Below are positions 60,059 through 64,000 of a stretch of DNA of 64,000 nucleotides, one piece after another. Under the pieces are notes generated by a model that searched no databases, was not told where the DNA came from, and saw only the letters and a program-made list of their open reading frames with translations. This stretch comes from Proteobacteria bacterium bin106 (GTDB taxonomy: Bacteria; Bdellovibrionota_B; Oligoflexia; Oligoflexales; Bin106). The stretch is from assembly GCA_002238945.1 (NCBI GenBank), contig MPNI01000003.1, positions 57,415 to 121,414 on the forward strand, in the 5' to 3' direction. The position numbers and the translations under genes were made by a program. Position 1 is the stretch's first letter. Every line of letters begins with the position of its first letter.

Positions 60059-63000
60059 GTGCCTCGTATGCTGCGGCTTAAAGGATGGCTGATAGGATGT
60101 TGTTTAAGTTTTCTGACAATATCTTCTCATCAAGCATATGGCCTGCCCATTAACTTTGGTACAACACAAGACGACCTTGAATACAGTGAGATCATCACAG
60201 AGCACTTTCGTATCTATTTTGATGCGCGCGTTCCCCAAGATGGACTCTTAATGGCTAAATCCCTTGAAGGGGTGAGGCCGGTAGCAGAAAAATGGTTGAA
60301 CGTCAAAAGAGATGATGATCGCCCCCTACGCGTTGTCACCTCACCGGTAACCTATAACGCCTCTTTTGCCAACTTTATCTTCGATGCTATCGAACTCCAA
60401 ACCAGCCAACAAAACATCCGCGACCTCGCCTGGCACGAATACATACACGCCCTCACCTATGAACACTATAAAAATATCCTCTCACCTCCAGGAACCATCT
60501 ATTACCTTCTCTGGATGCCTGCATGGTTTCTTGAAGGACTCGCCGAAGCACTCAGTGTATCGGTGGGATCAGACTTTCAATCAGGCATGGAGCGCTGGCA
60601 AGCACTCAGCGGACATTGGCCATCCTATGATAGCCTACACAGCCTATACCTTAAGCCCACCTGGGCTAATCGAGGCTATGCCACAGTGGGAGCTTTTTTT
60701 TCATGGATGATGCGAGATATGAAACTCAAAACCTCTCATTCTCTTGCGGATTTACTCACCACATTCCGCAAAGAAACCATGCCATGGCTCCTACCTCTCA
60801 GTGGCTTTATGCCCATGAATCAAAGTCTAAGAACTTTTTTTAAAACCAATGGCCAAGGCTTATATACACAATACAAACAACAAGCTCAAGCTTACTGGAA
60901 AGCTGCAAGCCCCTACTCCATGCTCTCTAACGATCCAAACGGCGTCACATGGAAGTACTTTCATAAGCCGTCCTTTCAGGTTTTTGGCAAACATCTTGTC
61001 ACCATACGAAAATCTCAAGGTGAAGAAGGCTATCTCACTCGTTTCTCATTTGATCCACATAGCGGCTTTGCCACATCAACAAAAAGCACAGGCCTTCCCT
61101 TACACCCCAAAGCCACCCATTCCACCTATATCAACTCTCATAAACTCAAAGCCATGGTGCTTCATCGCAAAAAAGTTGCCCACACACGTCGCACCTCCAT
61201 TGCCATCTCTTTTCTATCATCCAAACAAGGACAACAACTTCCCTGGCGAGTTCTCTATCATGGCAAAAGTATCTACGACCTCTTTGAAAATGATCGTTTC
61301 TTTGGCTGGTTTGAAAAATCTCTAGAAACCTTTTCTATTTGCTATGTTCGCAAAAAAACCCTCAAAAAACACTACACCAAAAACCAACTTATCACCCCAA
61401 AATGCCACAACATCAGCAAAGGCCCCTTCACAGGAAAAGTCATAGGTTTTCATACCACTTGGGATGCAAAAAACTCATATCTTGCCACAAAAGAGATATG
61501 GATGAGCATCGAAGAAAACACCATCGCTGGCGATCGTTATCGCATCTTTATTTGGAATGGCAAGACTGGCTCTCTTAAAAACAAACCATGGCACCCCTTC
61601 GCCAAACCAGTCTCTGTGGCCTTTGCAGAGCCTCATATCTGGGTGCTGACAACAGACCGTACCTCATCTTATCTCACCCAAGTCAATACCACTTCTCCCT
61701 GCCTTAGCGTCATTCGCTTTAGTGATTGGATGATGGGAGCTTGGGGACTCGCCAGTGGCAAGATCGTCCTGCAACTTCATGAAAACTCAGGATCATCCTT
61801 CAAAAAAATCGATCCAGAACTGTTTAGCAAACTCTCCTGCCCTATCCCCGAACCACACTCTTCACCATTACTGGAAGGCATGCGTTTACTAGAAGCTAAA
61901 CGCCTCTACACACCCATCAGTATCAAAACTTTTCTTCAATCCAAAAATATGCCAACCCTCGAAGAAATGGTGATACGTACCCATCACTGGAAACCCAAAT
62001 TCTACAAAGAAGCAGCAGAAAAAACCTTACAAAAGCAAAGACAAAAAAGCGATCCCAATCGTGTGCTCAAACAAACTAACTCTATTTTATCTCCTCAAAA
62101 CATCAAGAAATACTTCATTCGCTACAAAGCACTTTCTCAAAAAACCCTTACCCATAAAGAAAGACATAAAGCCCTCCTCAACACACCTAACTTCACCAAT
62201 ACCACCACTCTCACAGCACAGCCTAAAATCACCGCTAAAAGCATCCAACCTTACTCTTTTCGTTGGTCATCACCGGTGTTTTTTCCATGGCTAGGAATCA
62301 ATGATCTGTCCACAAGTGCTGCTCTCCAAGCAGGTATTATTACCTGGCCTTTAGTAGATGATCTCCAAAATCATCGCGTCTATGCCACTGTCCTAATGGG
62401 ATTTAAATCGCTCTACCCACAAGTTTATGTGGACTACACCAACGAACGATTTGCCCTGCCGATTGTCACCCGTGTCTTCAAACAACTCAGCTATAACGGC
62501 CGCTACAATAAAAACCCAAAAGGTGAAAAAAGACAGGTTGGTCTTGCATACTACGACGAAATCGGCGGGACCATATCCATATCCGATCCACAAGCTATAG
62601 ATCTTGGTAGAAAATTTTCTGTAAGCTATACATTAGGATACAGTCTCTCTCAACTCAATGCCCAAACAGGGCCACCGAACATGACAGAAGGACTGAGACA
62701 TTTGCCCTATGCCACTGTACGCTTAACCCGCTATCTGCCCATGCGCACCTCTTTATCACTTGCCAGCACAGTGAAGTACGCACCAGGATTTCTCAATGAA
62801 AACTTCGATTATATTAAAACACTTTATAGTATTCGTCTCAATAAAGCGCTCTTTAGCCAATCATTGCTCAGCTTAGGGACAGAATATGGCAGCACCCGAG
62901 GGAAAAAACCTTTACTGCTCAAAGAATACTACACACCTATCCATATTTTTATCCCAGGAACAAGTGGAGTCAGTAATCGTTTTCGTCAACCTATATTTGG

Positions 63001-63337
63001 TGAACAATATCTATGGCGAATCAATATCCAAGGAGATACCTACTTACGCACATCCGCCCATTTCACCACACCGATCATCTCTGATCTCGATACACAGTTT
63101 TGGATCTTCTATGCCAAAAAACTCAATTGGAGTATCTTCAGCGACTGGGGAGGCATATGGAGCGTTGAAGATAACGAAAAAATCAACACCCACCCATTTC
63201 TACTAGCTTACGCCTCAACCATTGATCTTCATCTCGAAAACAAAGGGGTAGAATTTTTTCTCGGAGTAGGAATAGGACGACTCCACGAAAAACCCGTGGA
63301 TCTTTATCTTAACGTTGGATTTAAGGCTTTCTTATAA
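60059..63337 (+). CDS. Secreted gluzincin-like metalloprotease fused to propeller/OM-barrel-like regions
   Basis: Signal peptide; LAWHEYIHALTYEHY (HExxH) with downstream MPAWFLEGLAEALS; C-terminal alternating aromatic/polar strands ending ...LYLNVGFKAFL. Confidence 0.7.
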   Translation: MPRMLRLKGWLIGCCLSFLTISSHQAYGLPINFGTTQDDLEYSEIITEHFRIYFDARVPQDGLLMAKSLEGVRPVAEKWLNVKRDDDRPLRVVTSPVTYNASFANFIFDAIELQTSQQNIRDLAWHEYIHALTYEHYKNILSPPGTIYYLLWMPAWFLEGLAEALSVSVGSDFQSGMERWQALSGHWPSYDSLHSLYLKPTWANRGYATVGAFFSWMMRDMKLKTSHSLADLLTTFRKETMPWLLPLSGFMPMNQSLRTFFKTNGQGLYTQYKQQAQAYWKAASPYSMLSNDPNGVTWKYFHKPSFQVFGKHLVTIRKSQGEEGYLTRFSFDPHSGFATSTKSTGLPLHPKATHSTYINSHKLKAMVLHRKKVAHTRRTSIAISFLSSKQGQQLPWRVLYHGKSIYDLFENDRFFGWFEKSLETFSICYVRKKTLKKHYTKNQLITPKCHNISKGPFTGKVIGFHTTWDAKNSYLATKEIWMSIEENTIAGDRYRIFIWNGKTGSLKNKPWHPFAKPVSVAFAEPHIWVLTTDRTSSYLTQVNTTSPCLSVIRFSDWMMGAWGLASGKIVLQLHENSGSSFKKIDPELFSKLSCPIPEPHSSPLLEGMRLLEAKRLYTPISIKTFLQSKNMPTLEEMVIRTHHWKPKFYKEAAEKTLQKQRQKSDPNRVLKQTNSILSPQNIKKYFIRYKALSQKTLTHKERHKALLNTPNFTNTTTLTAQPKITAKSIQPYSFRWSSPVFFPWLGINDLSTSAALQAGIITWPLVDDLQNHRVYATVLMGFKSLYPQVYVDYTNERFALPIVTRVFKQLSYNGRYNKNPKGEKRQVGLAYYDEIGGTISISDPQAIDLGRKFSVSYTLGYSLSQLNAQTGPPNMTEGLRHLPYATVRLTRYLPMRTSLSLASTVKYAPGFLNENFDYIKTLYSIRLNKALFSQSLLSLGTEYGSTRGKKPLLLKEYYTPIHIFIPGTSGVSNRFRQPIFGEQYLWRINIQGDTYLRTSAHFTTPIISDLDTQFWIFYAKKLNWSIFSDWGGIWSVEDNEKINTHPFLLAYASTIDLHLENKGVEFFLGVGIGRLHEKPVDLYLNVGFKAFL

Positions 63338-63340
63338 AAT

Positions 63341-63388
63341 GGTTATACCATCCCCGTAATAGAGAATAGCATAGAGGATGGTATAACC
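63341..63388. terminator. 13-bp perfect inverted repeat between convergent genes
   Basis: GGTTATACCATCC ... GGATGGTATAACC with 22-nt loop; no clear T-run. Confidence 0.45.
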
Positions 63389-63401
63389 ACATCTATGATA
63401 T

Positions 63402-63662
63402 TTACTGTGATTTTTTATAAGCCTCACTCATAATCACGGTTTCACCAAAACTTTTGTTAGCTTTTTGATAAGCCTTCAATTCCTCTTCAGCCTTTTGATC
63501 AAGCCACACCATAGGAATAAAACCACTGTCATAACCACTCTTTGTACCCTGAGGATCAGGAAGCTGCCACTGACGCCATAAGCCAAAACGAGTAAAATCA
63601 CGTTCCGTTCTAGGAATGAAAGAACCTTCCTTGTGAATCTCAACTAATATCTCTCGTGACAA
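63402..63662 (-). CDS. Hypothetical protein
   Basis: 86-aa ORF, TTG start; overlaps an upstream 49-aa ORF (63644..63793). Confidence 0.4.
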   Translation of the reverse strand: MSREILVEIHKEGSFIPRTERDFTRFGLWRQWQLPDPQGTKSGYDSGFIPMVWLDQKAEEELKAYQKANKSFGETVIMSEAYKKSQ

Positions 63663-63793
63663 TCATTGCTAGACAAATAGAATGATGTTTTGATTTCTGA
63701 TCGCAGGTTTTTTTCAAGATATTTGAGGTTATCCATTAAGCTTTTCACAGCTGGCTTATGGCCGCGGTGACTTAAGGTTCTTATAACTTTCAT
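63644..63793 (-). CDS. Small hypothetical ORF MKVIRTLSHRGHKPAVKSLMDNLKYLEKNLRSEIKTSFYLSSNDCHERY
   Basis: Read by eye on the minus strand, ATG to TAG, 49 aa; not listed in the ORF track (below length cut-off). Confidence 0.35.
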   Translation of the reverse strand: MKVIRTLSHRGHKPAVKSLMDNLKYLEKNLRSEIKTSFYLSSNDCHERY

Positions 63794-64000
63794 GATATCT
63801 CCAAGTTTATCTGTTAAGATAGTAGCATTTTTATTTTTTAGAAGACACTCAATTTATAGGATGTGTTTCTCAGGAAGCTTGGTGATGTTAGCTATAGTTT
63901 GTTTGTGGTTTTTATCATTATTTGCCATTATATCTCAACGAAAGACAAATCAGTACCGTTTTTTATCTGATCCATGATTTGGAACTATATCAACATACAC

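Noticed and set aside
63792-63977. 61-aa plus-strand ORF at window end
   Set aside because: Short, no motif, near the window edge; insufficient support.

Overview
AT-rich chromosomal window from a Gram-negative bacterium. The taxon is not assigned; the LysC-LysA fusion and the secG/tRNA-Leu(GAG) neighbourhood suggest a proteobacterial-grade genome. Most of the window is housekeeping: lysC-lysA fusion, a ~115-kDa-class NAD-GDH next to a glutamate-cysteine ligase, KamA/EpmB-like aminomutase, maf, nth, bioB-bioF, holA, ribF, aroE-like, queG, RluA-type synthase, secG, map, trpS, sodB, M3 peptidase, tgt, arginase-family, sufB-sufC-sufD-nfu, nadA, ung, and five tRNAs (Arg-TCT, Gly-GCC, Leu-GAG, Phe-GAA, Val-TAC). 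There are also several lineage-specific lipoproteins and secreted proteins. The observations most worth a second look are: (1) a ~2-kb unit between map and trpS with ~148-bp imperfect terminal inverted repeats around a PD-(D/E)XK (Rpn-like) nuclease gene and an internal hairpin terminator; (2) window-wide short tandem repeats of about 12-13 nt, in frame (12/15/18 nt) inside conserved genes (lysAC linker, GDH, holA, bioF, trpS, queG, sufB) and mostly 8-17 nt between genes, including 9x13 nt plus 4x12 nt filling the sufC-sufD gap; (3) a probable divergent ECF sigma/membrane anti-sigma pair; (4) a 1092-aa secreted protein with a gluzincin HEYIH motif and a probable C-terminal beta-barrel; (5) a KASII-like synthase divergent from bioBF across a perfect 9-6-9 palindrome. 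No CRISPR array, rRNA or classical defence island was seen. All assignments were made by reading sequence motifs; no searches were run.
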